Positions 33,703 to 44,209 are shown, counted from the stretch's first letter. The stretch is 64,000 bases of DNA from Pseudomonadota bacterium (GCA_040752895.1 JBFMHN010000001.1:227213-291212); one strand, 5' to 3'. A program made the numbers and translations. The notes: a model not told the origin generated them from the sequence alone.

Positions 33703-34556
33703 GCCGAGATCTCGATCGGCAGATCGTCCCGGCTTCCCCATTCGGACCACGAACCGTCATAGACGGGCACGTTCTCGATTCCGAGCAGATAGAGCCCAAG
33801 CGCCACGACGCCGGCCGTTACCCCGGACCCGCAGCTTGTCACGATGGGCCTCGAGAGATCGATCCCGGCCTCGGCGAATTTCTGCCGGAGGCGTTCGGGT
33901 GGCAGCACCGTTTTTTCCTTGGGGTCTAGGATGTCCGGGTAGGGCAGGTTGATGCTTTTCGGGATATGGCCGGCGCGCAGGCCGGGCCGCGCCTCCGGTA
34001 CCTGGCCCGCGTAACGTGCGGCGCTGCGGGTGTCTACAAGCTGCTCGCGCCCGCTTTCGATGTTGGCGAGAACTTGCTCGGTGTTTCGCACCAGGAAATT
34101 GTTCACCCGCGGCGTGAAGTGCCGCTTGTTTGGCTCGACCGGACGGTCGTCGACCGGACGGCCCTCACGGATCCATTTCGGCAAGCCGCCATCCAGCACG
34201 GCGACGTCCCGGTGACCGAAGACGCGGAACATCCACCACACGCGGGCGACGCTGACCAGGCCGGCGGCGTCGTAGACGATGATGCGGCTGCCATCACCAA
34301 GGCCGAGCGCGCCGACGCGGCTTGCGAATTTTTCCGGCGAAGGCAGCATGTTCGGGTAGGGGCTTCCGGTGTCCGCGATCTCGCCGATATCGAAGAAGAC
34401 GGCGCCCGGGATATGCCTCTTGCGGTAGGCCTCTTTCGGGTCGAGGTTGGCGTCGGGAAGCTGGTTGGTGCCGTCCACGATCCGGATATCGGGGGCGTGG
34501 AGATGCTCGGCCAGCCAGGCCGTGCTAACCAAGGCGTCCGACTTGACGTAACTCAT
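33699..34556 (-). CDS. sseA: 3-mercaptopyruvate/thiosulfate sulfurtransferase
   Basis: 285-residue enzyme with two rhodanese domains. The active loop in the second domain is CGSGVTA (residues about 239-245), the sequence typical of SseA-type mercaptopyruvate sulfurtransferases; the first domain lacks a catalytic cysteine as expected. Substrate-binding arginines are in TRSAARYAGQ and ARPGLRAGHIP. It lies 34 bases after cysK on the same strand, a sensible link since both handle cysteine sulfur. Confidence 0.92.
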   Translation of the reverse strand: MSYVKSDALVSTAWLAEHLHAPDIRIVDGTNQLPDANLDPKEAYRKRHIPGAVFFDIGEIADTGSPYPNMLPSPEKFASRVGALGLGDGSRIIVYDAAGLVSVARVWWMFRVFGHRDVAVLDGGLPKWIREGRPVDDRPVEPNKRHFTPRVNNFLVRNTEQVLANIESGREQLVDTRSAARYAGQVPEARPGLRAGHIPKSINLPYPDILDPKEKTVLPPERLRQKFAEAGIDLSRPIVTSCGSGVTAGVVALGLYLLGIENVPVYDGSWSEWGSRDDLPIEISA

Positions 34557-34590
34557 GAAAAATACCTCTCAACCATCTGATTCAAATAAA

Positions 34591-35589
34591 TTATAACCAA
34601 TATGGAGCCGGCAGCTTCTTGGCCCGCAGGAAGTCGGGGTTGAAGAGCTTGCTTTGATAGCGCGCCCCAGAATCCGTGATCAAGGTTACAATTCGATGGC
34701 CGGGGCCAAGTTTTCTCGCCACCTTCATCGCCGCCACGATGTTGATGCCCGAGGAGCCTCCAATCAAGAGTCCTTCCTTTTTGACGAGGTCGAAGATCAG
34801 GGGAAGCGCTTCCTGGTCGGTGACGCGAAGCCAGTCGTCGATCGGCGCCCCTTCGAGATTTTTCGTGATCCGGCCCTGGCCTATGCCTTCCGTGATCGAT
34901 TCGCCCTCCGATTTGAGTTCGCCATGGTCATAGTAGCTGAATAGGGCGGACCCCATGGGGTCCGCCAGCACGATCCGGATCTTTTTGTCGCGTTCCTTCA
35001 GCGCCAGGCCGACCCCGGCCAGCGTGCCGCCGGTACCGACCGCGCAGGTAAAGGCATCGATCCGGCCTTCCGTCTGCTCCCAGATTTCCAGTCCGGTCGT
35101 CCGATAGTGGCCGTCCCGGTTGGCTATGTTGTCGAATTGGTTCGCCCAGATCGCTCCGTTCGGCTCCTTCTCGGCCAGTACCCTGGCCAGCCGCTCGGAG
35201 GCGGGCACGTAGTTATTCTGGTTCGCGTAAGGCACGGCCGGGGCCAGGTGGACTTCCGCCCCGCACATCCGCAGCATCTCGATCTTTTCCTTGCTTTGGG
35301 TCTCGGGCATGACGATGACCGTGCGGTAGCCAAGGGCGTTGCCGACCAGCGCCAGCCCGATCCCGGTGTTGCCGGCCGTGCCCTCGACGATGACGCCACC
35401 CGGTTTTAGAAGGCCGCGCGTCTCGGCGTCCCGCACGATGAAAAGCGCCGTCCGGTCCTTGACCGAGCCGCCGGGGTTGAGAAATTCCGCCTTGGCCAGG
35501 ATTTCACAGCCGGTTGCCTCCGACGGGCCCCTGAGACGGAGAAGTGGCGTGTTTCCGATGGTGTTGAGCAATCCGTCCCGGATATCCAT
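34591..35589 (-). CDS. cysK: cysteine synthase A-like O-acetylserine sulfhydrylase
   Basis: 332-residue PLP enzyme. The PLP lysine is in NPGGSVKDR (residues 38-46), with the TAGNTGIG loop for substrate carboxylate binding near residue 71 and GTGGTLAGVG for the PLP phosphate near 185. The C-terminus contains GGSSGINIVAA. It makes cysteine from O-acetylserine and sulfide; a cystathionine-beta-synthase-like substrate preference cannot be excluded. It is the third gene of a likely bioD-nudix-cysK-sseA unit. Confidence 0.9.
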   Translation of the reverse strand: MDIRDGLLNTIGNTPLLRLRGPSEATGCEILAKAEFLNPGGSVKDRTALFIVRDAETRGLLKPGGVIVEGTAGNTGIGLALVGNALGYRTVIVMPETQSKEKIEMLRMCGAEVHLAPAVPYANQNNYVPASERLARVLAEKEPNGAIWANQFDNIANRDGHYRTTGLEIWEQTEGRIDAFTCAVGTGGTLAGVGLALKERDKKIRIVLADPMGSALFSYYDHGELKSEGESITEGIGQGRITKNLEGAPIDDWLRVTDQEALPLIFDLVKKEGLLIGGSSGINIVAAMKVARKLGPGHRIVTLITDSGARYQSKLFNPDFLRAKKLPAPYWL

Positions 35590-35624
35590 GCTGTGTCCAC
35601 GCTTTTCCAGAATTCGGGCCTAGA

Positions 35625-36281
35625 CTATCGGCCGGGCTTGCCCGGAATCAAGACGTTGTCCTCGATCCGCCGTGGTGCCCAAAGCGCGCGCACGGCATCC
35701 AGGTGAAGGGCCAGCCATTGCAGGGCGATGATCGTCATCGAGTTCCGTATACACCGCGCTTCCAGGCGCCGCATCGCCTCTTCGCGGGGTAGCACGAGAA
35801 CGCGAATGTCTTCGTTCTCGTCGGCCAGCCCATGAATGCCGCCGGCATCCTCGAGGTCCATCCGCCCGCAGAAAAGCGTCATCGTCTCCGAGGTGCCGCC
35901 GGGGCTTACCAGGTAATCGGCGATCGGGATCAGGTCCTTGACCTCGCAGCCGGCTTCCTCGACCGCCTCGCGGCGGACGACGGCTTCGGGCGTCTCATCC
36001 TCCTCGATGATGCCGGCGACGATTTCGGTGACCCAGGAAGGGTAGCCGGCGACATGGGCGCCGATACGGAATTGCTCGATCAGCAGCACTTCGTCGCGGT
36101 CGGGGTCGAAGCCGAGTACGCCGGCGGCGTGTCCGCGCTCGAAAACTTCCCGCTTGATCTCGCCGCTCCAGCCGCCTTCGTGAAGCTCGTGGCGAAGGGA
36201 ATAGGAATCGACGCGGAAATAGCCCTGAAAGACGATCGCCTTTTTCCGGATCTCGACTCGTGGCTTCTTCTCTTCGGTCAT
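35625..36281 (-). CDS. NUDIX hydrolase, ADP-ribose pyrophosphatase type
   Basis: 218-residue hydrolase. The Nudix box reads G-IIEED-E-TPEAVVR-REAVEEAG (residues about 101-122), with all catalytic glutamates. An N-terminal extension and the GYPSWVTEIVAG stretch before the box resemble NudF/ADP-ribose diphosphatases that split ADP-ribose to AMP and ribose phosphate. ATG 36281 overlaps the bioD stop (ATGA). No reason linking it to biotin is known; it may simply share the message. Confidence 0.88.
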   Translation of the reverse strand: MTEEKKPRVEIRKKAIVFQGYFRVDSYSLRHELHEGGWSGEIKREVFERGHAAGVLGFDPDRDEVLLIEQFRIGAHVAGYPSWVTEIVAGIIEEDETPEAVVRREAVEEAGCEVKDLIPIADYLVSPGGTSETMTLFCGRMDLEDAGGIHGLADENEDIRVLVLPREEAMRRLEARCIRNSMTIIALQWLALHLDAVRALWAPRRIEDNVLIPGKPGR

Positions 36282-36991
36282 TGGCGGTCCGGCTTCGGTG
36301 TCTGTAGAAACAGCGGCGTCACAAGGTCGGGCGCTTCCCGCCAGGCCGCCAGGCCCTCGGCCAAGCGGGGAAGGGCCAGCACGGGCTGGCGGGGAAGGAA
36401 GCTCGCCAGGGTTTCGATGGTGTCCGAGAGCGCCACCGGCTGGTGGGCCGATTCGCTGACGACGACGGCGGCGATCTTCGCGCCGCCCCGTTCAAGCGCC
36501 AGCGCCGCCGTCAACGCATGGTTGAGACTGCCCAAATAGCTGCCGACGACGAGAATAACCGGGTAGCCGAGGGCCTGGATCCAGTCGAGGACGGTCTTCT
36601 TGTCCGTCAATGGCACCATGACGCCGCCGATTCCTTCGACAAAGAGGAAATCCGGCGGCTGGTCGCCGGAAAGCGGCGTGGTTTTGGAAAAATCGACCAA
36701 TTTTTCGAAATCGATCGCCCGCTCTTCGCGTTTTGCCGCGAGGTGGGGTGAAATGGGATCCCGGAACCGCCACGGCGAGATGGCCACGATCCGTTCGGCT
36801 GCCGCGGCCACCCCAAGACTTTCGAGAAGAATGGCGCTGTCGCAGTTCTTGTCCCCGACGGAAAAGCCGGTGACGATCGGTTTCAGAAGCTCGACCCGGA
36901 ACCCGTGTTCGCGCAGTTGTCGGGCGAAAAGGGCGGCGATGAAGGTTTTGCCGACGTCGGTGCCGGAAGAGGTGATAAAAAAAGATTGCAT
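36278..36991 (-). CDS. bioD: dethiobiotin synthetase
   Basis: 237-residue ATP-dependent enzyme that closes the ureido ring of dethiobiotin. P-loop GTDVGKTFIAA (residues about 10-20), the lysine in LLKPIVTG, and VEGIGGVMVPL near residue 113 are family hallmarks. It is separated by about 3.7 kb from bioB-bioA, so the biotin genes are split in this genome region, and no bioF or bioC is seen. It is the first gene of a leftward group with nudix, cysK and sseA. Confidence 0.93.
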   Translation of the reverse strand: MQSFFITSSGTDVGKTFIAALFARQLREHGFRVELLKPIVTGFSVGDKNCDSAILLESLGVAAAAERIVAISPWRFRDPISPHLAAKREERAIDFEKLVDFSKTTPLSGDQPPDFLFVEGIGGVMVPLTDKKTVLDWIQALGYPVILVVGSYLGSLNHALTAALALERGGAKIAAVVVSESAHQPVALSDTIETLASFLPRQPVLALPRLAEGLAAWREAPDLVTPLFLQTPKPDRQ

Positions 36992-37145
36992 GGGAAATAT
37001 TTCCGCCCATCTGATCCGGCCACCGGGGTCGCTGCCTGATGTAGCCAGCGATGGGTAAGGGAGTCAACGTGGCGCGGTGGGCGCGCTTTCGCTATGGCGC
37101 CGATACGCCACGGGATATAGGCTGGAAAAAACGCAAAGGAATTAC

Positions 37146-38186
37146 ATGGAAAAACTGCGAACCGCGGTCATCGGGGTTGGGTATTTTGGCAAGTTTCACG
37201 CCGAGAAATATTCGCGTCTTGCGCGATCGGCGTTTACGGCCGTCGCCGACGTCGAACACGATCGCGCCAAGGGTCTCGCCGGGAAATACGGCGTCGAGGC
37301 CGTTTCCGATTACAAAGACCTGCTGGGGCGGGTGGACGCCGTCAGCGTCGCCGTTCCGACGCCGCTCCATTACGAGGTCGCGAAGGCGTTTCTTTCGCAC
37401 GGCGCCCACGTTCTGCTGGAAAAGCCGATTACGCAAAGTCTCGCGCAGGCCGATGAGCTGATCCGGCTGGCGTCGGAAAAGAAGCGGGTTCTTCAAGTCG
37501 GGCATCTCGAACGGTTTTCGGCAAGCCGTCTCGGGCTCGAAGGGGCTATCCGCGACCCGCTCTTTATCGAATGCAACCGCATCGCGTCTTTCAAATCGCG
37601 GGGGACCGACGTCAGCGTCACGCTCGATCTGATGATCCATGACATCGACATGATCCAATGTTTTGTGAAGGCGCCGGTGGTGGCCGTCGATGCGGCAGGC
37701 GCGCCGGTTTTTTCTTCCGAGGAGGACATCGCGAATGCCCGTCTGCATTTCGAGAACGGTTGCATCGCGAACGTGACGGCCAGCCGCATCAGCATGAAAA
37801 ACGAACGCAAGATGCGCATCTTTCAGCACGACGCCTATATCATGATCGACTTCGTGAATAAAAAGGTGCTGATCGCCCGCAAGGGAAAAGGGGAAATGCT
37901 GCCCGGCGTCCCCAAAATTGACGTGGAGGAGCACACCTACGAAGAGGACGATATCCTCGAGCGGGAGATCGATGCCTTCCTGCAATCGGCGGCGGAAGGA
38001 AAACCGCCGCTTGTCAGTGGCGAAGATGGCCGGCGGGCGCTGGAAACGGCGCTGATGATCAACGAAAGCCTCCGGCAGCATTCCGGCCGAAACCCAGCCT
38101 TTGCGCTGGGCGCACCCGAAGCGAACGAGAAACGCCGCGAAACCGCCGGTTTTTCAGGGCTTGGCAAGGGTGCCGGGCGGCTTTGA
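37146..38186 (+). CDS. Gfo/Idh/MocA family oxidoreductase
   Basis: 346-residue NAD(P)-dependent sugar oxidoreductase. N-terminal Rossmann fold with GVGYFGKFHAEKY at residues 10-22 and the family motif LLEKPIT near residue 96; C-terminal domain with LDLMIHDIDMIQC. The overall sequence resembles proteins from lipid A gene clusters, where UDP-GlcNAc 3-dehydrogenase (GnnA) acts, but no lpx genes are next to it and the substrate is unproven. AAGGA precedes ATG 37146. Confidence 0.82.
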   Translation: MEKLRTAVIGVGYFGKFHAEKYSRLARSAFTAVADVEHDRAKGLAGKYGVEAVSDYKDLLGRVDAVSVAVPTPLHYEVAKAFLSHGAHVLLEKPITQSLAQADELIRLASEKKRVLQVGHLERFSASRLGLEGAIRDPLFIECNRIASFKSRGTDVSVTLDLMIHDIDMIQCFVKAPVVAVDAAGAPVFSSEEDIANARLHFENGCIANVTASRISMKNERKMRIFQHDAYIMIDFVNKKVLIARKGKGEMLPGVPKIDVEEHTYEEDDILEREIDAFLQSAAEGKPPLVSGEDGRRALETALMINESLRQHSGRNPAFALGAPEANEKRRETAGFSGLGKGAGRL

Positions 38187-38260
38187 CATCGGCCGCCGCC
38201 GCCGCCAGAATAAAATCCGGTTTACGCGAAAATCTATAAAACAGGGGGGAGATAGGGGAA

Positions 38261-38800
38261 ATGATCCGAACCCAGACCCGAGCGGTCCGCAAAGGCATGC
38301 CAACGATTTTTCTTGTCGCGCTACTTGCGATTTCGGCCATGGTTTTGGCGGGGTGCGAGCCGGGCACGGACGCTGCCGCGGTGAAGAAAGCGGAAGCAGC
38401 CTTCGATAAATGGCAGGGGGGCTGGAACACCCATAACCTTGACCTTCTCATGGAAGCGGTTGGTAGCCTGGAGGAATACCGGGACGTCACCCTTGCTCAG
38501 CCAATCGGCAAGGAAGATTTCCGGAAGCACGCCGAGGGCTTTCTCGTGGCGATGCCGGACGTGAATTTCAGCCTCGATGAAGTCACCATCACGCCGGACG
38601 GCAAGAAGATTTTCTGGCGCTGGACATGGACAGGCACGTTTACGGGCCCCTTGGGCGAAACGCCGCCGACCGGCAACAAAGTGGAAAAACTCACGGGCAT
38701 TGATCTGCTCTACCTTGAAGACGGCAAGATCAAGAAGGTCAATATTTACTGGGATCAGCTCAACCTTTTGACCCAGATGGGATTGATGCCGGCACAGTAA
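38261..38800 (+). CDS. SnoaL-like domain lipoprotein
   Basis: 179-residue protein with a lipoprotein signal (ALLAISAMVLAGC, cysteine at residue 32) and a mature domain resembling SnoaL/ester-cyclase folds of the NTF2-like superfamily: a start FDKWQGGWNTHNLDLLMEAV, then DFRKHAEGFLVAMPDVNF and a C-terminal GKIKKVNIYWDQLNLLTQMG. No enzymatic residues can be pinned down. It lies between the oxidoreductase and an acyl-CoA dehydrogenase on the same strand with gaps of about 50-75 bases; function unknown. Confidence 0.72.
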   Translation: MIRTQTRAVRKGMPTIFLVALLAISAMVLAGCEPGTDAAAVKKAEAAFDKWQGGWNTHNLDLLMEAVGSLEEYRDVTLAQPIGKEDFRKHAEGFLVAMPDVNFSLDEVTITPDGKKIFWRWTWTGTFTGPLGETPPTGNKVEKLTGIDLLYLEDGKIKKVNIYWDQLNLLTQMGLMPAQ

Positions 38801-38850
38801 GCTTCGTCCGGCGGGCGGAGAAGCCGGCGTATGTCCGAACGCAGGTGAAC

Positions 38851-40656
38851 ATGGCCAAAACAGGCGCCGCATCGCCAGGCGCAAGTTCCGAACATGCCAT
38901 CGGCAAGGTGGAGATCCCAGACCTTGACGCGACCGGCTATGGGCTCGGCGCCGAACGCGTGCCTGGGTCCTTGCGGAACGCCAATTACTTTCGCCTCGAT
39001 CCCGGCATGCGCAGAAGACTTAGGCTTTATCTAAGTCCGGAGGAGGGCGCTTGGGCCGAGCCTTTGCTGGACGAATTCGGTGCCCTTTGCGGCGGGCCGC
39101 TGGCCGAGCTGGCGGCGACCGCCAACAAGAACCCGCCCGTTCTCCAACAATACAACGAGCGCGGCGAGCGCGTGGACGCGATTGTCCTTCACCCCAGCTA
39201 CGCGGAGATGTGCCGGCTTGCGTACGGCTTCGGGCTTTCGCAGATGAATCACCTGCCGGCCTTCCGGGGTCGGAAGGCAACGCCTAGCCGGCTGGTCAAG
39301 GCGATGGCGGGGACGCTTTTCGCCACGGCCGAGCAGGGGCTTTACTGCCCGATCTTCATGACGGACTGCCTGATCGGCATGCTTCGCGCCCACGCCTCGC
39401 AGGAAATACAGGCGAAGTTCCTGCCCAAATTCCTTTCCCTCGATCCGGACCACCTTTACCAGGGCGCCATCCTGATGACGGAAAAGTTCGGCGGCTCCGA
39501 CGTCGGCGCCACCAAGACGAAAGCCGTCCAGGTGGATGGCGTGTGGCGGCTTTACGGAGACAAATGGTTCTGCAGCAACGCGAACGCCGATCTTTTCAGC
39601 ACGCTTGCGCGCTATGACGATTCCGTTTCCGGCACGAAGGGTCTCGGCCTGTTCATCGTTCCGAAAATGCTGGACGACGGCCGCCGCAACGCTATCCGGG
39701 TGAACCGACTCAAGGACAAGCTCGGTACCCGCTCGATGGCGTCGGGCGAGTTCACCTTCGACGGCGCCGTCGCTTACCCGGTCGGTTCCCTGGAGAAGGG
39801 CTTCAAGATTCTCTGCACCATGCTGAACACCTCGCGCCTCGGCACGGCGACGATGGCGACCGGCGCCATGCGCCGCGCGCTGATCGAAGCGCTTCATTTT
39901 GCGCGAAGCCGCAAGACCTTCGGCCAGGCGCTTCATTGCCACGGCATGGTGCGGCGGGCGATCGTGGACGCTTGCGTCGAGACGGAAGGGGCGTCGGCCC
40001 TTCTCGCTTTTGCCTATTCGTTGTTCGACCGTTGCGACCGCGCCTCGTCGAATGCTCGTCTCGCGAAGCTATTGCGGATAGTGACGACCCTGGCCAAGCT
40101 CAACAATTCGGCAAAGGGGGTCGAGGTCGCCTCCGAGTGTCTGCAGGTTCTGGGCGGCGTCGGTTATATCGAGGACCGCGAGTCGGCGCGCATTTACCGG
40201 GACGCGCTTGTCCATCCGATCTGGGAGGGGACGACGAACATGCTGGCGCTCGACGTGCTGCGCGCGATCGAGAAGGAAGGGGCGGACGGCGCGCTTTCGG
40301 CGGAAATGGAAAAGATGGCGGGCAACCTCTCCCGGAACGAGACGCGTTCCATCTTCGAGCCGCTGCGGAAGGGCATGGACGAAACGCTGGCAGCTCTTCG
40401 CGAAAGCCTGCAGGGGGAAAAGGTGGCGCGGGAATACCACACCTATGGGCGTGCCTTCGAGCTTGCCGCCGAGGTTTCGGGCCTTGTCCTGCTGAACGAG
40501 GCCGAAGCCCGCCTGGTCGAGGAAAACGACGCCGGCGGCCTCGACCTTGCCAAAGCCTATCTCTGGAAACGGCGCCCCGCTTTCATGGCGCGGCTTTATG
40601 GAGAGGACGATCGCTTCGCGGTGGCGGACGGGCTGGTCCGGCGCCTATTTTCGTGA
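38851..40656 (+). CDS. AidB-like acyl-CoA dehydrogenase
   Basis: 601-residue flavoprotein, longer than the usual 380-residue acyl-CoA dehydrogenases, with the architecture of AidB: an N-terminal extension, the FAD-binding core ([33 protein letters not shown]), [10 protein letters not shown]-type helix (here [11 protein letters not shown]), [17 protein letters not shown] and a C-terminal helical domain after [13 protein letters not shown]. coli AidB is a DNA-binding flavoprotein of the alkylation response; whether this one has dehydrogenase activity is open. ATG 38851 follows AGGTG; GTG 38845 is possible. Confidence 0.87.
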   Translation: MAKTGAASPGASSEHAIGKVEIPDLDATGYGLGAERVPGSLRNANYFRLDPGMRRRLRLYLSPEEGAWAEPLLDEFGALCGGPLAELAATANKNPPVLQQYNERGERVDAIVLHPSYAEMCRLAYGFGLSQMNHLPAFRGRKATPSRLVKAMAGTLFATAEQGLYCPIFMTDCLIGMLRAHASQEIQAKFLPKFLSLDPDHLYQGAILMTEKFGGSDVGATKTKAVQVDGVWRLYGDKWFCSNANADLFSTLARYDDSVSGTKGLGLFIVPKMLDDGRRNAIRVNRLKDKLGTRSMASGEFTFDGAVAYPVGSLEKGFKILCTMLNTSRLGTATMATGAMRRALIEALHFARSRKTFGQALHCHGMVRRAIVDACVETEGASALLAFAYSLFDRCDRASSNARLAKLLRIVTTLAKLNNSAKGVEVASECLQVLGGVGYIEDRESARIYRDALVHPIWEGTTNMLALDVLRAIEKEGADGALSAEMEKMAGNLSRNETRSIFEPLRKGMDETLAALRESLQGEKVAREYHTYGRAFELAAEVSGLVLLNEAEARLVEENDAGGLDLAKAYLWKRRPAFMARLYGEDDRFAVADGLVRRLFS

Positions 40657-40726
40657 GCTTTGTGAAAAAATTGGTATAGTCGGCCCACTTGCGTTACCGG
40701 CGTTTTGTCATACGGATGATCCAAGA

Positions 40727-41758
40727 ATGAGCGTGCATTCCTCTCAAGCCCTTGTGGAAAAGGTGGCGGAACGGTCCGACCGCGACGCCCTTCGGCACGA
40801 CTGGAAAGTCGAGGAAATCCTTTCTTTTTTTGATCTTCCCTTCAACGATCTCCTGTTCGAGGCCCATCAAGTGCACCGGCGCCATTTCAACCCGAACACG
40901 GTGCAGATCAGCACGCTTCTCAGCATCAAGACCGGCGGCTGCCCGGAGGATTGCAAGTATTGTTCGCAAAGCGCGCGCTACCACACCGGGCTTGAAGCGG
41001 AAAAACTTCTGAAGGTAGATGAGGTCATTGCCGAGGCTAAAAAAGCGAAGGCGGCCGGCGCGACGCGCTTTTGCATGGGGGCGGCGTGGCGCAACCCGAA
41101 GGATCGCGACCTTCCCATCGTTCTAGACATGATCGGCGCCGTGAAGAAGATGGGCCTCGAGACTTGCGCGACGCTCGGCATGCTGACGGCGGAGCAGGCG
41201 ACGGCGCTGAAAGAAGGCGGTCTCGATTACTACAACCACAACGTGGACACCTCGGAAGAATTCTACGGCGAGGTTATCACCACGCGGACCTATGGGGATC
41301 GCCTCGACACCCTGACGAGCGTGCGGGCCGCCGGCCTCAAGGTGTGCGCCGGGGGCATCGTTGGCATGGGCGAGGCAAGGCGGGACCGCGTCGGCATGTT
41401 GATGACGCTGGCGAACCTCCCGGAGCACCCGGAAAGCGTGCCGATCAATCTCCTGATCCGAATTCCCGGCACGCCGCTTGAAGCCTCCGGGAATTTTGAC
41501 GCCGTCGAATTCGTGCGCACGATCGCCGTCGCCCGTCTTCTCATGCCGCGTTCCGTTGTTCGCCTGTCGGCCGGCCGCGAGCACATGGCGGACGAGATGC
41601 AGGCCCTTTGTTTCTTCGCGGGCGCGAACTCGATCTTCTACGGCGAAAAATTACTCACCGCCGGAAACCCGGAAACGGCCGACGATCGTGCCCTTTTCGA
41701 ACGCCTCGGCCTGAAGGGCGAAGCGCCACCTGCGTGTCTTCGCGAACATTCCAATTGA
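40727..41758 (+). CDS. bioB: biotin synthase
   Basis: 343-residue radical SAM enzyme that inserts sulfur into dethiobiotin. The SAM cluster motif is [13 protein letters not shown] (residues 56-68, CxxxCxxC), and the residues for the second iron-sulfur cluster are present ([30 protein letters not shown]). ATG 40727 was chosen; the frame is open upstream into the preceding gene's end but that part is not BioB-like. bioA begins within its last four bases. Confidence 0.95.
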   Translation: MSVHSSQALVEKVAERSDRDALRHDWKVEEILSFFDLPFNDLLFEAHQVHRRHFNPNTVQISTLLSIKTGGCPEDCKYCSQSARYHTGLEAEKLLKVDEVIAEAKKAKAAGATRFCMGAAWRNPKDRDLPIVLDMIGAVKKMGLETCATLGMLTAEQATALKEGGLDYYNHNVDTSEEFYGEVITTRTYGDRLDTLTSVRAAGLKVCAGGIVGMGEARRDRVGMLMTLANLPEHPESVPINLLIRIPGTPLEASGNFDAVEFVRTIAVARLLMPRSVVRLSAGREHMADEMQALCFFAGANSIFYGEKLLTAGNPETADDRALFERLGLKGEAPPACLREHSN

Positions 41759-43050
41759 TAACGGACACGCCGCCGGTGGAAGCGGGGCGGCATCCGGAAC
41801 ATCTCTGGCTGCCATACACGCAAATGGCTTTGGCGCCACCGCCCCTTATGGCGGTGGCGACGGAAGGGGTGCGCATCCGCCTGCGGGACGGCCGCGAGCT
41901 TATCGACGGCACTTCCTCTTGGTGGACGGCCTGTCACGGCTATAACCATCCCCATATCCGCGACGCCCTCGTCCACCAACTGGGGACCCTGCCGCACGTC
42001 ATGTTCGGCGGGTTGATTCACGAACCGGCCGCCCGCCTTGCCGACCGCCTGGTCAACGTCCTGCCGGCCGGGCTCGAGCGCGTCTTTTTTTCCGACTCGG
42101 GCTCCGTCGCCATCGAGGTCGCGCTCAAGCTTGCCGTTCAGTACTGGACGAACCGGGGCGAGAAGGGGCGGTCACGCTTCCTGGCCTTCCGGCGCGGCTA
42201 TCATGGCGACACGCTGGGCGCGATGGCGGTTTCGGACCCGGCAACCGGCTTTCATGACCGCAGCCGCTTCGGCAGTTATGTTCCAGAGCATTTCTTCCTA
42301 GACGTTCCCGGCAACGGGGAAGAGAAGGCTGGCTTCGAGGCGTTTCTGGGCGCGCACGCAAGCGAGATCGCCGGTGTCATTCTCGAGCCGCTGGTCCAGG
42401 CGGCCGGCGGCATGAAATTCCATACCGGCGAAAGCGTGCGGTGGATAGCTAAGGCCTGCGCCCGCTTCGGCGTTCTTTTCATTGCCGACGAGATCGCAAC
42501 GGGGTTCGGCCGCACCGGGCGGCTTTTTGCCTGCCAGGAGGCGGGCGTCACGCCGGATATCCTGTGCCTCTCGAAGGCGCTTACCGGCGGTACGCTGGCG
42601 CTGGCGGCAACCGTTGCAAGTGGGGCCGTGTTCGAGGCGTTCGCCGGGACGGACGTTGGGCACGCCTTCCATCACGGGCCGACCTTCATGGCGAACCCCT
42701 TGGCGTGCGCGGCGGCGAACGCCTCCCTCGACCTTTTCGAGCGCGAGCCGAGACTCGAACAGGTGGCGGCGATCGAAAAACAGCTCAAGAAGGAGCTTGC
42801 CCCCTGTCGCGCGCTTCCCGGCGTCGTCGATGTTCGGGTGAAAGGTGCTATCGGCGTCGTTCAGCTTGAACGGATCGAGGACGCCTATGGGTTGTGCCAC
42901 CGTTTCGTCGAGGAAGGGGTTTGGGTCCGTCCCTTTGGCGACATGATCTACCTCATGCCCCCCTTCGTGATCGGGCCGGAAGACTTGCACCGTCTGACCG
43001 GCGCCGTCGTGAAGGTGGCGGGGGAATGGGCGGAAGGGAACGAAGCTTAA
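41755..43050 (+). CDS. bioA: adenosylmethionine-8-amino-7-oxononanoate aminotransferase
   Basis: 431-residue PLP aminotransferase that converts KAPA to DAPA with SAM as amino donor. Family hallmarks: HLWLPYTQM at the start, [33 protein letters not shown], the aspartate in [14 protein letters not shown] and the PLP lysine in CLSKALTGG. No ATG is available; the TTG at 41755 overlaps the bioB stop (TTGA) and starts exactly where BioA homology begins, so translation is probably coupled to bioB. A terminator for the opposite strand follows. Confidence 0.94.
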   Translation: MITDTPPVEAGRHPEHLWLPYTQMALAPPPLMAVATEGVRIRLRDGRELIDGTSSWWTACHGYNHPHIRDALVHQLGTLPHVMFGGLIHEPAARLADRLVNVLPAGLERVFFSDSGSVAIEVALKLAVQYWTNRGEKGRSRFLAFRRGYHGDTLGAMAVSDPATGFHDRSRFGSYVPEHFFLDVPGNGEEKAGFEAFLGAHASEIAGVILEPLVQAAGGMKFHTGESVRWIAKACARFGVLFIADEIATGFGRTGRLFACQEAGVTPDILCLSKALTGGTLALAATVASGAVFEAFAGTDVGHAFHHGPTFMANPLACAAANASLDLFEREPRLEQVAAIEKQLKKELAPCRALPGVVDVRVKGAIGVVQLERIEDAYGLCHRFVEEGVWVRPFGDMIYLMPPFVIGPEDLHRLTGAVVKVAGEWAEGNEA

Positions 43051-43081
43051 AAAAACCCCCGGCAGCGAACGCCGCCGGGGG
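43049..43081 (-). terminator. intrinsic terminator of the alpha/beta hydrolase gene
   Basis: Eight-base-pair GC stem (arms 43056-43063 and 43074-43081). Read on the minus strand it is followed by a run of seven T, so it ends transcription of the leftward hydrolase gene whose stop is at 43109; it overlaps the last bases of bioA. Confidence 0.85.
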
Positions 43082-43108
43082 CTCTCGAAGCGTCGCCTTA
43101 AGCGGCTC

Positions 43109-44209
43109 TTAAGCGGTCAGGAAGGCCTTCTTCAGGCGGTCGTTGACGAGGTCGGGCTTCTCCCACATCAGGAAGTGGCCACCATCCGGCACGTATTCCA
43201 TTGTGTAATTGTTGTACCAAAGTGGCACGTCGTCCGACCAGACGGACGGCACGACCGGGTCACCCATGCCCCAGAGGAAGGTCGTCCGCAGGTCCGAGAT
43301 CGTGTGGTCCAGCGGTGTCCACGGGTTGCTCGTGATGGAAAGATTCGCCCGGTAAAAGTTGAAGCCGCCGTGGATATTCCCCGGCTTCACGAAGTTGTCC
43401 GTGAGAATTTCCATCTCCTCGTCCGTTATCAGGTTCTTGTTGTAGGACCAGTGCGAGAAGAAGTGCTTGAAGTAAAGCTTGGTCGCCTTACGGCTGGAGG
43501 AGACGACGTCAACCGCCATGTCGAGTTGGTGGAACTGCGAATACCACGATTCCGGGAAGTGCGGGACGCTTAAGTAGCGCGGACCGAAGCCGGGAACGAT
43601 GGGGTCGATGATGCAGGCTTTCTCCACCCGGTTCCGGTACTTGCGGACGAATTTATGGGCGACGACGGAAGCGTAGTCGTGGCCGACGATGAAAGCCTTG
43701 TCGATCTTCAGAGCGTCCATCAACTGGGCGTAATCTTCGACGACGTTGTTCAGATGGTAGAGCTGGACGTTCTTGAGATCGGGCTTTTCCGTGTCGCCAT
43801 AGCCCCGCATGTCGGGCACGATGACGTCGAAATGCTTGGCGAGTTCGCCGATGTTCTTGTGCCATTCCCACCAGAAGCCCGGCCAGCCGTGCCACAGCAT
43901 CAGCACCGGCCCCTTGCCCTCGCGGACGTAATGCATCTTGATGTTTTTCAACTGTACGGTGTGGTGCTTGAAGTCCGCCGGTTTTCGGATCGACGAAGCG
44001 GCGTACGCCTTTGAAATAAGACCATCCCCCTTAAGCCCTTGGAAAGGAAGGTTGGCACCGATAAAGGCGCCGGCGGTGGCGAGACCGGCGCGCTGGAGAA
44101 AGTGGCGGCGGCCGGCGTTCGAGATGCGGTCGAGCAAGCTGGCGTCTGCGAGGTCGCTGGCGGGCGCCCCCCCTTCGGCCAACCCGCGTGTGCGCTTCGT
44201 CTTGTGCAT
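43109..44209 (-). CDS. Tat-exported alpha/beta hydrolase (epoxide hydrolase/dehalogenase-like)
   Basis: 366-residue protein. A twin-arginine signal (RRHFLQRAG at residues 34-42, then hydrophobic LATAGAFIGA) follows an unusually long 33-residue leader. The mature part is an alpha/beta hydrolase: oxyanion-hole HGWPG at 107-111, RGYGDT at 135-140, nucleophile elbow GHDYAS with Asp178, an acid in GMGDPVVP and the catalytic His in GGHFLMWE. An aspartate nucleophile fits epoxide hydrolases and haloalkane/haloacetate dehalogenases; the substrate is unknown. Export through Tat suggests a periplasmic role. It stands alone. Confidence 0.85.
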   Translation of the reverse strand: MHKTKRTRGLAEGGAPASDLADASLLDRISNAGRRHFLQRAGLATAGAFIGANLPFQGLKGDGLISKAYAASSIRKPADFKHHTVQLKNIKMHYVREGKGPVLMLWHGWPGFWWEWHKNIGELAKHFDVIVPDMRGYGDTEKPDLKNVQLYHLNNVVEDYAQLMDALKIDKAFIVGHDYASVVAHKFVRKYRNRVEKACIIDPIVPGFGPRYLSVPHFPESWYSQFHQLDMAVDVVSSSRKATKLYFKHFFSHWSYNKNLITDEEMEILTDNFVKPGNIHGGFNFYRANLSITSNPWTPLDHTISDLRTTFLWGMGDPVVPSVWSDDVPLWYNNYTMEYVPDGGHFLMWEKPDLVNDRLKKAFLTA

